A stretch of DNA of 64,000 bases from the NCBI GenBank assembly GCA_963772225.1, contig CAVYWD010000002.1:558001-622000 (forward strand). Reading direction: 5' to 3'. The notes below the pieces were generated by a model that was not told the origin of the DNA, did no database searches, and saw nothing but the letters and a program-made list of their open reading frames with translations. Each line of letters opens with the position of its first letter. Position 1 is the stretch's first letter. The stretch comes from CAVYWD01 sp963772225 (lineage in GTDB: Bacteria > Myxococcota > Myxococcia > Myxococcales > UBA5297). Positions 16,876 through 26,195 of this stretch are shown here, one piece after another. The translations under genes were made by a program, and so were the position numbers.

Positions 16876-17618
16876 CCGCGTCCACTCCCTGGGCCACTTG
16901 GCCGCTCGTCCAGCGAATCACCCCGGACGATCTTGGCTGGATTCTCAGCCATTAACCGCTTGAGCTGCTCATCTCCCACCGCGCGCGAAAGCTCACGCAT
17001 GGCCGCCGAGACCCACTTCTCGGCGCCGTCGGGCCCGTGGAGGTCGGTGGCAGCAACCGTGTACAGGCCCGCCTCGAGCAGGCGAAAGGCGAGCTTGCGG
17101 GCGGGCCTTCCATAGCGCCCAGTGAGGCTGCCCAGGTCGAGCTGAAGGCCTGCCCCCAGCTGAACCATCTCCTCTGCGCGCCCAGCGGGCTGGAATTGTG
17201 CGCAGCGCTCCGGGTGGGCGAAGAGAGGGCGAGAGCCTTGGCGACGAAGCCGGAAGACGAGGTCCGGCAACGCGGGCACCACCGCCTCGAAGGGCACTTC
17301 AACGAGGAGCCACGGGCCCCCGTTGATGTGCCACCCCTGCTGCGCCATCTCCCGCTCGAGGAAGCGCTCGTCGAGGAAGTTTTCGGCGTTCTCGTACAGC
17401 GACAGTCCGAGCCCTGCCTCGGAAAGGGCCGCCTGCGCCTCCACGCGCCGCCGCGCGACCTCGGCGCGACCGGGGAAGTGCGGCTGGGCGTGGGAGCTGG
17501 GCGCCACCGCGCTGAACCCCAACGACGAGAGCGCGTAGGCCATGTCGAGCGTGGCGCTCTTGTCCTCCGGCCCGTCGTCGATTCCCCAGAGAAGGTGGCA
17601 GTGGAGGTCCGTGTACAT
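16872..17618 (-). CDS. CpsB/CapC/YwqE-like PHP-fold phosphotyrosine phosphatase
   Basis: This 248-residue PHP-family protein starts with TDLHCHLLWGIDDGP (metal ligands H6, H8), has SSHAQPHF, LLVEVPF and FAHPERC, and ends with AATDLHG, the metal-binding set of the CpsB phosphatases that act on bacterial tyrosine kinases of capsule export. The start at 17618 has GAAGG upstream; 17636 is a possible longer start. No kinase (Wzc/BtkB-type) gene is in the window. It is coupled to the flippase-like gene by ATGA, consistent with surface polysaccharide work. Confidence 0.82.
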   Translation of the reverse strand: MYTDLHCHLLWGIDDGPEDKSATLDMAYALSSLGFSAVAPSSHAQPHFPGRAEVARRRVEAQAALSEAGLGLSLYENAENFLDERFLEREMAQQGWHINGGPWLLVEVPFEAVVPALPDLVFRLRRQGSRPLFAHPERCAQFQPAGRAEEMVQLGAGLQLDLGSLTGRYGRPARKLAFRLLEAGLYTVAATDLHGPDGAEKWVSAAMRELSRAVGDEQLKRLMAENPAKIVRGDSLDERPSGPGSGRG

Positions 17619-17778
17619 CGAGCCTTCGAAGCACATCGAGAAAAGTTGAGTATCATACCCGGCCTCAGGGCTGGGCCGCCAGCGCGAAGGCCCGCGTCCA
17701 CCCGCGCGCGGATGCGGACGGGCCGTCCACGCAAGGTGGAAGAAGCTCGCGCTCGGCGTTCAAACGGCGCAAGCCGCC

Positions 17779-17979
17779 TCAGTGTTCGCCGGGAGAATCG
17801 TCCGCTGGCCCGGGGCGCGGGAGCTCGTCCTCCGCCTCCTCGGCTCGGCCGGGGATGCGGTAGGCGTCGCCAAGCCACCGGCCCAAGTCGATGAGCCGAC
17901 AGCGCTCGTTGCAGAACGGAAAGCTCGGGTTCTCGGCGCGCGGAGCGACGTTCTTGCGGCAAGTCGGGCAGAGGGGCAT
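17779..17979 (-). CDS. yacG: DNA gyrase inhibitor YacG (zinc-binding)
   Basis: The 66-residue protein has the YacG zinc site C4-x2-C7 ... C23-x3-C27 (CPTC and CNERC), followed by RLIDLGRWLGDAYRIPG, and an acidic tail. In E. coli YacG binds GyrB and blocks DNA binding; the same role is assumed. It is transcribed away from the zinc-ribbon gene at 18055. Confidence 0.9.
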   Translation of the reverse strand: MPLCPTCRKNVAPRAENPSFPFCNERCRLIDLGRWLGDAYRIPGRAEEAEDELPRPGPADDSPGEH

Positions 17980-17993
17980 GGCGAGTCATTCCA

Positions 17994-18021
17994 TTGACAG
18001 GCGAGACAGACCTACCATACT
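17994..18021 (+). promoter_or_regulatory. Putative sigma70-type promoter
   Basis: TTGACA (17994-17999) and CATACT (18016-18021) with a 16-base spacer, 33 bases upstream of the zinc-ribbon ATG at 18055. Confidence 0.5.
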
Positions 18022-18054
18022 TCAGCCCTTTGTCTTCACCCGCCAGGTTCAACC

Positions 18055-18378
18055 ATGACGATCGACTTTTCCTGTGAGAAGTGCGAGGCCAGCTTCGAGA
18101 TCGACGCCGCCGACGTCATCGAAGGAAGCGAGCGACTCAAGTGTCCCAACTGCGACGCCAAAGCCCCGCAGGCGATGGGAGACGACTTCTCCAATGCGCT
18201 GGGCGACCTGTGCAAGAGCATTGCGGCGCTGCGCAAGAAATTCGGCGTGAGCCTCACTCTCGAGACCGACGACCTGCCGGCTCCCTACGATGCCGACGGC
18301 GAAGAGGACGAAGAAGAGGCAGCGTCCACCGATGAGGACCTGCTCGACGCCCCGGCGGAAGACGAGGAGGACTACTAG
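18055..18378 (+). CDS. Zinc-ribbon protein with acidic tail
   Basis: A 107-residue protein. An N-terminal zinc ribbon (C7, C10, C30, C33; FSCEKCEASFEID ... LKCPNCDAK) resembles the MJ0042/FmdB-type fingers common in myxobacteria. It is followed by a short helical core (FSNALGDLCKSIAALRKKFG) and a strongly acidic C-terminus (about 25 Glu/Asp in the last 40 residues). No enzyme domain is present. A protein- or nucleic-acid-binding adaptor is plausible; the function is unknown. Confidence 0.8.
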   Translation: MTIDFSCEKCEASFEIDAADVIEGSERLKCPNCDAKAPQAMGDDFSNALGDLCKSIAALRKKFGVSLTLETDDLPAPYDADGEEDEEEAASTDEDLLDAPAEDEEDY

Positions 18379-18480
18379 TACCGGGGGGCGCGCGGCTTTC
18401 CCTGCCGTGCGGCCGAGCGCGGGGTCGCCTGCTGAAAAACATCCCCGGGAAATGGCGCGGGAATGTCGCTGGCCGCTCGC

Positions 18481-18510
18481 TTGACACGCCGAGATCCGAG
18501 AGCGTAGACA
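18481..18510 (+). promoter_or_regulatory. Putative sigma70-type promoter for the DUF4870-like gene
   Basis: TTGACA (18481-18486) and TAGACA (18505-18510) with an 18-base spacer, 45 bases upstream of the ATG at 18556. It is one of the better matches in the window. Confidence 0.55.
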
Positions 18511-18555
18511 ATCGTTCACTTCGCGCAAATCCGTGCGAACCAACGGGAGTCCCCA

Positions 18556-18918
18556 ATGGTTGACAACCCGCTGCAGACCGCCTCCCAGAACAGCGCAGCC
18601 AGCGACGTCGTCCGCGATCAAGACAAGATCATGCTTGTCCTCGCGTATCTCGGCATTCTGGCGCTCATTCCTCTGCTGACGGTCAAAGACAGCGATTACG
18701 TCAAGTGGCACTCGAAGCAGGGGCTCGCGCTCGCCATCGTCTCCATTGCGGCCTTTGTGGCGAGCTTCATCCTCAGCTTTATTCCCATCCTGGGCATCGT
18801 CATCGGCTGCTCCTTGCCCCTGGCCTACCTGGCATTGACCATCTTCGCCATCGTCCAGGCGTTCAAGCCGTCGCGATGGAAGATCCCCGTCGTTTGCTCG
18901 CTCGCAGAGAAGTTCTAG
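18556..18918 (+). CDS. DUF4870-type small membrane protein
   Basis: The 120-residue protein has three hydrophobic segments (about residues 26-44, 55-78, 80-103) and the family's core pattern: YLGILALIPLLTVKDSDYVKWHSKQGLALAIV ... GIVIGCSLPLAYLALTIFAIVQAF. DUF4870 proteins are Tic20-like small membrane proteins of unknown function. It has its own promoter and is followed after 28 bases by a PilZ gene on the same strand. Confidence 0.82.
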   Translation: MVDNPLQTASQNSAASDVVRDQDKIMLVLAYLGILALIPLLTVKDSDYVKWHSKQGLALAIVSIAAFVASFILSFIPILGIVIGCSLPLAYLALTIFAIVQAFKPSRWKIPVVCSLAEKF

Positions 18919-18946
18919 CTCCTGAGAAGCCGAGAGGGGACATTCC

Positions 18947-19318
18947 GTGAAGCTCCGCGAGCGAGCTCGAGCTGAGCGCGTTCGGGTGCGGGTTCCCGCG
19001 GAGATTTCTCTGCGGGGCCGACTCTACCCCGCCGAGCTCCTCGACCTTTCATTGAGCGGTGCGTTCGTTCTGACGGACGCACCGCTGGCGCCTGGAGTTG
19101 GCGTCGAGCTGCGAGTCCGAATGCTGGGTCGCGAGCCGCTGCGAGTGAGGGCGAATATCGCCCGCCGCGGGGCGGGAGCGAACCCCGTCCGTCACCCGGG
19201 TCTCGACCACCTGAGCGTCCGGGTCACCGGGGTTGCGTTGACCTTCGAAGGCATCGATGAGTCGATGGCCAGCGAGTTGCGCGCGCTGATCGCCTCGAAT
19301 CCCGAGGGCGACGTCTGA
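18947..19318 (+). CDS. PilZ-domain protein (c-di-GMP binding type)
   Basis: A 123-residue single-domain PilZ protein starting at GTG 18947 (GAGAGGGG upstream). The c-di-GMP motif is seen as RVRVRVPAEI (RxxxR region) and DLSLSGAFV ([D/N]xSxxG). So ligand binding is likely, and the protein probably acts as a small receptor, for example for motility or polysaccharide. The partner is unknown. Confidence 0.85.
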   Translation: MKLRERARAERVRVRVPAEISLRGRLYPAELLDLSLSGAFVLTDAPLAPGVGVELRVRMLGREPLRVRANIARRGAGANPVRHPGLDHLSVRVTGVALTFEGIDESMASELRALIASNPEGDV

Positions 19319-19466
19319 TCGCCCGCAGGCTCGGGAATGCGGTCGAAACGCGAGCGCTGGAGCGACATGGCGTTGTCCGCCGCGCCTCCCGGGGGTATGT
19401 GTGAGGTCGGGGGTCGCGTTCGGGGGCAGTGCGACGCGCCGGGCAGCCCTCGATGAGGTGCCTCAC

Positions 19467-20294
19467 ATGAGCTCGAAGCTGGCGCGGAAGGTCGTGCTCG
19501 TCACCGGTGCTGCCAAGGGCATAGGCCTGGCCACGGCCGCCGAGTTCGCCAAGGCCGGGGCGACGTTGGTCGTGACCGATCGCGACCCCGAGGCGCTCGC
19601 CCTGGCAGAGCCCAAGCTGCGGGCCCACGCCGTCGAGATCCACTCCCATGTCGTCGACGTGGCGGACCGCGCGGCGGTCGAGTCGATGGCCGCGGAAGTG
19701 CTCGCCAGGCACGGCGCCGTCGATGTGCTGATCAACAACGCGGGCATCGGGTACTCCGGCGAGCTCGCCGAGACGACCTTGGAGACCTGGCAACGGCTCT
19801 TCGCCGTCAACTTCTGGGGACCGCTCCACCACATCTACGCCTTCCTTCCCTCGATGCGGCAGCGGCACTCCGGCCACATCGTCAACGTCTCCAGCGGCCA
19901 GGCGTTCTTCCGACTCCCGACCTGGGGCGCGTACGCGACCGCAAAGCTGGCGCTCGGGGCCTTCTCGGAGCTGCTCCACTACGAGCTGGCGCGCGACGGG
20001 GTCCACGTCACCACCGTGTACCCGTACATGGTGAACACCAGCTTCTACGACGAGGTGTCGAGCGCCACGTTCGCCGCTCGGCTCTCGATGCGGCTCTTGC
20101 CCTACTACTCCGATACCCCGGAGAAGGTCGGCCGGCTCATCTTCCAGGCGGTGCTCAAGAAGAAGAAGGTGGAGATGGTCAGCCTGTTCAACGACTTCGG
20201 CTTCTACTCCCGCCTCATCCCGCCGGTATCCGACGCGGTCAGCTACGTGAGCCACTGGCTCCTCGCCAAGAATGCCGCCGGCGGCTCGCGGTAA
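19467..20294 (+). CDS. Short-chain dehydrogenase/reductase
   Basis: A 275-residue classical SDR: TGAAKGIG (13-20), NNAG at 90-93, catalytic Ser142/143 in VNVSSG, Tyr156 and Lys160 (YATAK). The active site is complete. The hydrophobic C-terminus (IPPVSDAVSYVSHWLLAKN) suggests a membrane association or a lipid substrate. It is the first gene of a three-gene plus-strand operon with an unknown protein and an FAD oxidoreductase. The start at 19467 has GAGG nine bases upstream. Confidence 0.9.
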   Translation: MSSKLARKVVLVTGAAKGIGLATAAEFAKAGATLVVTDRDPEALALAEPKLRAHAVEIHSHVVDVADRAAVESMAAEVLARHGAVDVLINNAGIGYSGELAETTLETWQRLFAVNFWGPLHHIYAFLPSMRQRHSGHIVNVSSGQAFFRLPTWGAYATAKLALGAFSELLHYELARDGVHVTTVYPYMVNTSFYDEVSSATFAARLSMRLLPYYSDTPEKVGRLIFQAVLKKKKVEMVSLFNDFGFYSRLIPPVSDAVSYVSHWLLAKNAAGGSR

Positions 20295-20318
20295 GCCTGA
20301 CCCCAAAGGTCCACTCTT

Positions 20319-20846
20319 ATGGGATTCCTCGAGCCGGGCCTGAGGCAGCTGCGCCGAGTGGGCTTCGCGCTGCGCGAGCACATGCAGGGGGATCATCGCT
20401 TCGAGCCCGGCTTCGGCCCCAGCGGGGATCTGCCGATGTCCTTTGAGGTCACCTGGGGGCCGCGGAGCGTCGTCGACTGGCTCGACCCTTCCAACCCGGC
20501 CTTCCTGCGGCACGAGCTCGCGGGGACGGTCTCCATCGAAGGCCTCTGCCAGAGCGCCCCGTGCCGGGGCACCCTCGAGCTCTGCTACCTCTCTCAACAC
20601 AAGATCCGCTACGCCTTCGACTTCGACGCGCGCGGCCAGCGCCACCGATTCGTGGGCGAGAAGGTGAACATCCGGCTCTGGAACTGGCCGGTCTCGCACA
20701 CCACCTGCTTCGGCCGCACCACGGAGGTCGCGAGCGGCCGGCTGGTCTCCACCTCGGTGACCTACTTCCGAATCGCTCGGACCCTCCAGTTCGCGGGCAG
20801 CTTTCGGCTGCGGCTCGGCGGGGCGGGCGAGCCCGAACCTCGCTGA
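20319..20846 (+). CDS. Conserved hypothetical protein between SDR and FAD oxidoreductase
   Basis: The 175-residue protein has no signal peptide or membrane segment and is rich in beta-strand patterns (LPMSFEVTWGPR ... GTVSIEGLC ... GTLELCYL ... KIRYAFDFDARGQRHRFVGEKVNI ... RIARTLQFAGSFRLRLGG). The pattern resembles a lipocalin- or calycin-like barrel that could bind a lipophilic molecule, but this is only inference. Its place between two redox enzymes suggests that it handles or senses their substrate. Confidence 0.75.
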   Translation: MGFLEPGLRQLRRVGFALREHMQGDHRFEPGFGPSGDLPMSFEVTWGPRSVVDWLDPSNPAFLRHELAGTVSIEGLCQSAPCRGTLELCYLSQHKIRYAFDFDARGQRHRFVGEKVNIRLWNWPVSHTTCFGRTTEVASGRLVSTSVTYFRIARTLQFAGSFRLRLGGAGEPEPR

Positions 20847-20927
20847 TGCGAGCCGACGTGCCGATTGTCACGCCCGCCCCGACGCGATAGAGAACCGCGC
20901 CAGACCCGCGAGGGGATGTGCCGCGCC

Positions 20928-22130
20928 ATGAGCGTTCCAGACATCATCGTCATCGGGGGCGGGGTCAGCGGCCTGAGCTTCGCCCACTTCTGCGCCAAGG
21001 CGGGCCGCCGCGTCCTCGTGCTCGAGCGGAACGAGACGCCCGGCGGCTGCCTCGACTCGCACCGCATCGAGGGCGGCTACTGGTTCGAGCTGGGCGCGCA
21101 CACCTGCTACAACTCGTACCAGGCGTTCCTCGGAATCCTCGAGGAGCGCGGGGCCATCGACGAGCTCCGCCCGCGCGCGAAGGTGCCCTTCCGCCTCTAC
21201 GTCGACGGCCGGGTGCGCCCCATCGCGCGCGAGCTGCGCATCCCCGAGCTGCTCTTTTCCGCTCCGCGGATCTTCTGGGCCAAGAAGGCCGACCGGACCT
21301 TCCGAGGGTACTGGGAGCCCGTCGTCGGGCCGAGGAACTACCAGCGCGTTTTCGGCCCCCTCTTCACCGGGGTGTTCTCGCAGCGCCCCGACGACTTCCC
21401 TGCCGAGCTGATGTTCAAGAGCCGGCCGCGCCGGAAGGACATCCTGCGCAGCTTCACGCTCTCGGGCGGGCTGCGCTCGGCCGTCGAGATCATGGCGCGA
21501 AACCCCAACATCGACTTCGCGGGGGGCGCCGAGGTCCAAAGGCTTCGCCGCACCGAGACCGGCTACGCGGCCGAGCTCGCCGATGGCTCGGCCCGGGAGG
21601 CCCAAGGCGTGGCCATCGCGGTCCCGCCGTCGTCGGCCGCCCCGCTCCTCGCCGAGGTGGCGCCGCGGGCCGCCCAGGCGGCGGGCCAGATCAAGGACTC
21701 AGTCATCGACAATGTCGGCGTCGCCCTCCGCCGCAGGTCCACGCCGCTCGAGCCGGTCGCGGGCATCTTCCCCGTCGACGGGAGCTTCCTCTCGGCGGTC
21801 TCGCGCGACCCCGTGCCGGACCCCCACTGGCGCGGCTTCGCCTTTCACTTCAAGCCCGGCGGCTCCTTCGAGGATGCGCTCCAGCAGATCGCCCGGGTCC
21901 TTGGCGCCGACCGCGAGAAGCTCGAGCACGTGGCCCGCAGCCAAAGCCGGCTCCCCTCTCCCGCCCTGGGCCACGCGAACCTCGTGCGCGCCGTCGACGA
22001 GGCCATCGCCGGGAGCTCGGTCTTCGTGACCGGCAACTACTTCGGCGGCCTCTCCATCGAAGACTGCGTGCTGCGCTCGCGCGACGAGTCGAGGCGCCTC
22101 ACCGGGGAAGGCAAGCCGACGGGCCCGTGA
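20928..22130 (+). CDS. FAD-dependent oxidoreductase, protoporphyrinogen oxidase/amine oxidase-like
   Basis: The 400-residue flavoprotein has an N-terminal Rossmann motif IVIGGGVSGLSFAHFCAKAG (GGGVSG 10-15), then RRVLVLERNETPGGCLDS and a C-terminal FAD-closing segment (GSSVFVTGNYFGGLSIEDCV). The overall layout is that of HemG/HemY-like and phytoene-desaturase-like enzymes. It could be a protoporphyrinogen oxidase, but no other haem gene is near. With the SDR and the unknown protein it forms an operon probably acting on a hydrophobic metabolite. Start 20928 is chosen; ATG 20916 sits too close to GAGGGG. Confidence 0.8.
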   Translation: MSVPDIIVIGGGVSGLSFAHFCAKAGRRVLVLERNETPGGCLDSHRIEGGYWFELGAHTCYNSYQAFLGILEERGAIDELRPRAKVPFRLYVDGRVRPIARELRIPELLFSAPRIFWAKKADRTFRGYWEPVVGPRNYQRVFGPLFTGVFSQRPDDFPAELMFKSRPRRKDILRSFTLSGGLRSAVEIMARNPNIDFAGGAEVQRLRRTETGYAAELADGSAREAQGVAIAVPPSSAAPLLAEVAPRAAQAAGQIKDSVIDNVGVALRRRSTPLEPVAGIFPVDGSFLSAVSRDPVPDPHWRGFAFHFKPGGSFEDALQQIARVLGADREKLEHVARSQSRLPSPALGHANLVRAVDEAIAGSSVFVTGNYFGGLSIEDCVLRSRDESRRLTGEGKPTGP

Positions 22131-22153
22131 GGGCTCGGCCCCTTCGGCGCGCA

Positions 22154-22888
22154 CTACCCGAAGAGCTCCTCGAGCTGCTCACCCAGGTCCGCGAACGGCG
22201 CGGCGCAGGGATGCCCTTCGGCCCACTGCGCCTGAGGCCGCGCCCCGCCGACGTACATGAAGCTCGACCGCGTGCCGTAACCGATGCCGTCGGCGTGAAC
22301 GCAGCTGCCCGCGAGCGGCTCGCCCTCGGGCCCGTGCACGGCGAGCAACGCCCCCATCGCCTCGCAGCTCGGCGCCCCACGCGCGGCCTCCGCGTGGAAC
22401 AGACGTTCCAGGAGCTCGGTCCGGCCGCGGTCGTCGGCGCCCAGCGAGCGCTCGGTCACCACGTGGAGCCCCGGGGCCACTTCGTACTGATGGCGCTCGG
22501 CGCCGTCGCTCCAGGTGACGAACGCGGCGTCGGCGTCGGCGTACAACAGGTGAAACGGGTTGTACCGGGCCGCGGCCAAGGTCGAGAGCTCGCGGTGGAG
22601 GTCACGCGCGTCGCGCGCGCGGAGCGCCTCCGCCACGAGCAACCCCCGCGAGCGCCGCGCCGGATCTGGCCGGGCGCCGTAGCGGTTGGTGATGCCCACG
22701 AACAAGCCGTGCTCGTTCAGGCCGAGCCAGGTGCCCCCCGCGAGCTCGTCCCTGGGCGACAGGACGCGCGGCTGAGCGCTTCGCACCTTGGGCCCCGAAG
22801 CCGGGCGAGCCAGAAACTCGTCGCGATTCGCCGCGACGACGAGCGGCGCGCCCTCGAAGTGCCGATGAACGAGAACGAGCGTGCACAC
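22154..22888 (-). CDS. NRDE/TANGO2 family protein
   Basis: A 244-residue Ntn-like protein with the family-naming NRDE motif at residues 21-24 (VVAANRDEFLARP), preceded by VCTLVLV, where Cys2 would be the N-terminal nucleophile after Met removal. GGTWLGLNEHGLFVGITNRYG is also diagnostic. The GTG start at 22888 places Cys at position 2 and has AGAGG upstream, which supports it over the longer frame. Function in bacteria is unknown. Confidence 0.87.
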   Translation of the reverse strand: MCTLVLVHRHFEGAPLVVAANRDEFLARPASGPKVRSAQPRVLSPRDELAGGTWLGLNEHGLFVGITNRYGARPDPARRSRGLLVAEALRARDARDLHRELSTLAAARYNPFHLLYADADAAFVTWSDGAERHQYEVAPGLHVVTERSLGADDRGRTELLERLFHAEAARGAPSCEAMGALLAVHGPEGEPLAGSCVHADGIGYGTRSSFMYVGGARPQAQWAEGHPCAAPFADLGEQLEELFG

Positions 22889-22923
22889 GGCGGTAACGCC
22901 TCTTTCAAACTTGGCAACGGAGA

Positions 22924-24315
<1,392 letters not shown>

Positions 24316-24371
24316 GGCAGACAAGGTATTGCGCAGCCGGCGGCCCGCCGCCCTAAGAAACGCGAGCGCTG

Positions 24372-25064
24372 CTAGCCGAACATCTCGAGCACGGTCCCCT
24401 GCATGGCGGGCGGCGCCTCGCTCGCCAGGAAGCGAACCGCGACCGCGACGTCCTCCGGGCGCATCGCCGCCTCGAAGCCGGCGCGCCGGAGCATCTCGGT
24501 GTCGACCGACCCTGGCGCCACCCCCATCGAGAGCACGCCCGTTCCCCTCAGCTCCTCCGCGAGCGACTTGACGAAGCCCTGGAGCCCCCACTTGCTCGCG
24601 CAGTAGGCCGAGAGCCGCGGCGTCCCGAGCGTGGCGCTGATGGACGTGATTGAGACGATGCGCCCCCGGCCCCGGGGCACCATCCGGCGCACCGCTTCTC
24701 GCGCGCAGAGGAACGCGCCGACGAGATTGACCTCCAAGGTGCGGTCGAACTGGGCGCGCGTCAGCTCCGAGACGGGCGCGACCTCCAGGATGCCGGCGTT
24801 GTTCACCAGGACGTCGAGAGGCCCTAGGTGCTGCTCGGCCTCACGAAACGCCCGCGCCACGAAGTCCTCGTCGGCGACGTCGCCGATCAAGGCCTCGACC
24901 TGGCCGCCGGCTTGGGCGAGCTCGCGCCGCGCCTCCTCGAGCGGCCCCTCGCGATCGGCGAGGAGCATGGCCGATGCCCCCTCTTCCACGAGCGCCTTCG
25001 CGATGGCGCGCCCGATGCCGCGGGACGCGCCCGTGACCAGCGCCACCTGCCCCTTCAGCCGCAT
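24372..25064 (-). CDS. Short-chain dehydrogenase/reductase coupled to folE
   Basis: A 230-residue SDR with TGASRGIG (11-18), NNAG (88-91), Ser in VSITSIS, Tyr154 and Lys158 (YCASK). The active site is complete. Its start overlaps the folE stop by 10 bases, so it is translated with GTP cyclohydrolase I, and a 6-pyruvoyltetrahydropterin-synthase-like gene lies just upstream of folE. This context hints at a pteridine or sepiapterin-type reductase, but the sequence alone (FabG-like) does not prove it. Confidence 0.88.
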   Translation of the reverse strand: MRLKGQVALVTGASRGIGRAIAKALVEEGASAMLLADREGPLEEARRELAQAGGQVEALIGDVADEDFVARAFREAEQHLGPLDVLVNNAGILEVAPVSELTRAQFDRTLEVNLVGAFLCAREAVRRMVPRGRGRIVSITSISATLGTPRLSAYCASKWGLQGFVKSLAEELRGTGVLSMGVAPGSVDTEMLRRAGFEAAMRPEDVAVAVRFLASEAPPAMQGTVLEMFG

Positions 25065-25732
25065 CGCTCGCTCCGCTCGATGGCCGAGAGGAACCGCTGC
25101 CTCAGCTCCTCGCGCTCGCCCATGGACCCGGCGAACGCCTCGACCACGATCCGCGCCCCCGCCCGCCGCCCGCCGCGCAAGGTGAGGCAGGCCTGCTCCG
25201 CGTCCAGGACGGCCGCGGCTCCCTGGGCACCGAGCTCGTCGACCAGCGCCTGCGCGACCTGGCGCGCGAGGTCCTCCTGGAGCACCAGGCGATGCCCCAG
25301 GCAGTCGAGCAAGCGGGCGATCTGCCCGAAGCCGACGACGTGGGCGCCCGGCACGTAGGCCACGTGGGCGACGCCGCCGTAGGGCAAGAGGTGGTGCGGG
25401 CAGACGCTTTGAAAGTCGAGGTGGAGGACGTTGACGAGCTCGCCCTCGGCCGCACCGCCGGCGGGCATCCGCTCGGCGAGGACCTGCGCCGGCGTCGCCC
25501 GATAGCCGTCCAGGAACTCATCCGCCCAGGCGCGGGCGGTCAGCTCGGGCGTCTGGCGGAGCTCTGGGTTGGAGTCGGCGTCCAGCCCGGCCGCCAAGAG
25601 AAAGGCGCGAACCGCCGCCTGCATGCCGGGGAGCGAGGGCGGCGAAGCCCGCCCCGGAGGCGCGGGCGCCTTCCTGCCTTCCTGACGACGCTCCGAGGGT
25701 CTGCTCGCCAGCGCCACGCGCCGCCGGGGCAT
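25055..25732 (-). CDS. folE: GTP cyclohydrolase I
   Basis: The 225-residue enzyme opens GTP to 7,8-dihydroneopterin triphosphate for folate, biopterin or 7-deazaguanine synthesis. The zinc ligands Cys111, His114 and Cys182 are present, with the FQSVCPHHLLPYGGVAHVAYVP block. The first 36 residues are an Arg/Pro-rich extension absent from most FolE. I chose ATG 25732, with AAGGAG six bases ahead; 25756 is possible. Several usual residues differ (CPHHLLP for CEHHLLP), so it is a diverged member. Confidence 0.92.
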   Translation of the reverse strand: MPRRRVALASRPSERRQEGRKAPAPPGRASPPSLPGMQAAVRAFLLAAGLDADSNPELRQTPELTARAWADEFLDGYRATPAQVLAERMPAGGAAEGELVNVLHLDFQSVCPHHLLPYGGVAHVAYVPGAHVVGFGQIARLLDCLGHRLVLQEDLARQVAQALVDELGAQGAAAVLDAEQACLTLRGGRRAGARIVVEAFAGSMGEREELRQRFLSAIERSERCG

Positions 25733-25792
25733 CGCATGCTCCTTTTTGAACCGCAAAAAGAATCGAAGAGCGGCCGGGCCGCCCTCGCGCGC

Positions 25793-26140
25793 CTAGTCGC
25801 CCCGGTAGACGACCGAGGAGACGGCGTTCTCCCAGAGTCTGAGCTCGCGCAGCCCCGGGAGCTCCCCCTGGAGCCGCTGCCAGGCCCAGACCACCAGATT
25901 CTCGGCGGTAGGGTTCTCGAGGACGTCATTGAGCGTCTGGTGATCCACCTTGGCGAGGAGCTCCTTGTCCACCACGCGGCGGATGTCCTCGAAGTCGAGG
26001 ATCATGCCGCTGCGCGGATCGGGCTTGCCGGTGATGACGACCTGCAGCTTGTAGTTGTGCCCATGCATGCGGAAGCATGGGCCGTCGTAGTACGGCAGGC
26101 GATGCGCGGCGCTGAAGGTGAACTCGACCTCGAGGTCCAT
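25793..26140 (-). CDS. queD: 6-carboxytetrahydropterin synthase QueD / PTPS family
   Basis: The 115-residue protein has the three zinc histidines (H13, H26, H28: FSAAHRL and RMHGHNY), the catalytic Cys22 four residues before HGH, and the VDHQTLN Asp66-His67 pair. The Cys position fits QueD or PTPS rather than the folate-pathway PTPS-III form. It supplies 6-carboxytetrahydropterin for preQ0/queuosine, or pyruvoyl-tetrahydropterin for biopterin. folE lies 60 bases downstream and queE is 6.4 kb further on the same strand. Confidence 0.9.
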   Translation of the reverse strand: MDLEVEFTFSAAHRLPYYDGPCFRMHGHNYKLQVVITGKPDPRSGMILDFEDIRRVVDKELLAKVDHQTLNDVLENPTAENLVVWAWQRLQGELPGLRELRLWENAVSSVVYRGD

Positions 26141-26195
26141 TGCGCTCTCCGTTCGGGGCTACTCATAACCGCTGCCCCCGCGGAGGGCAATCCGC

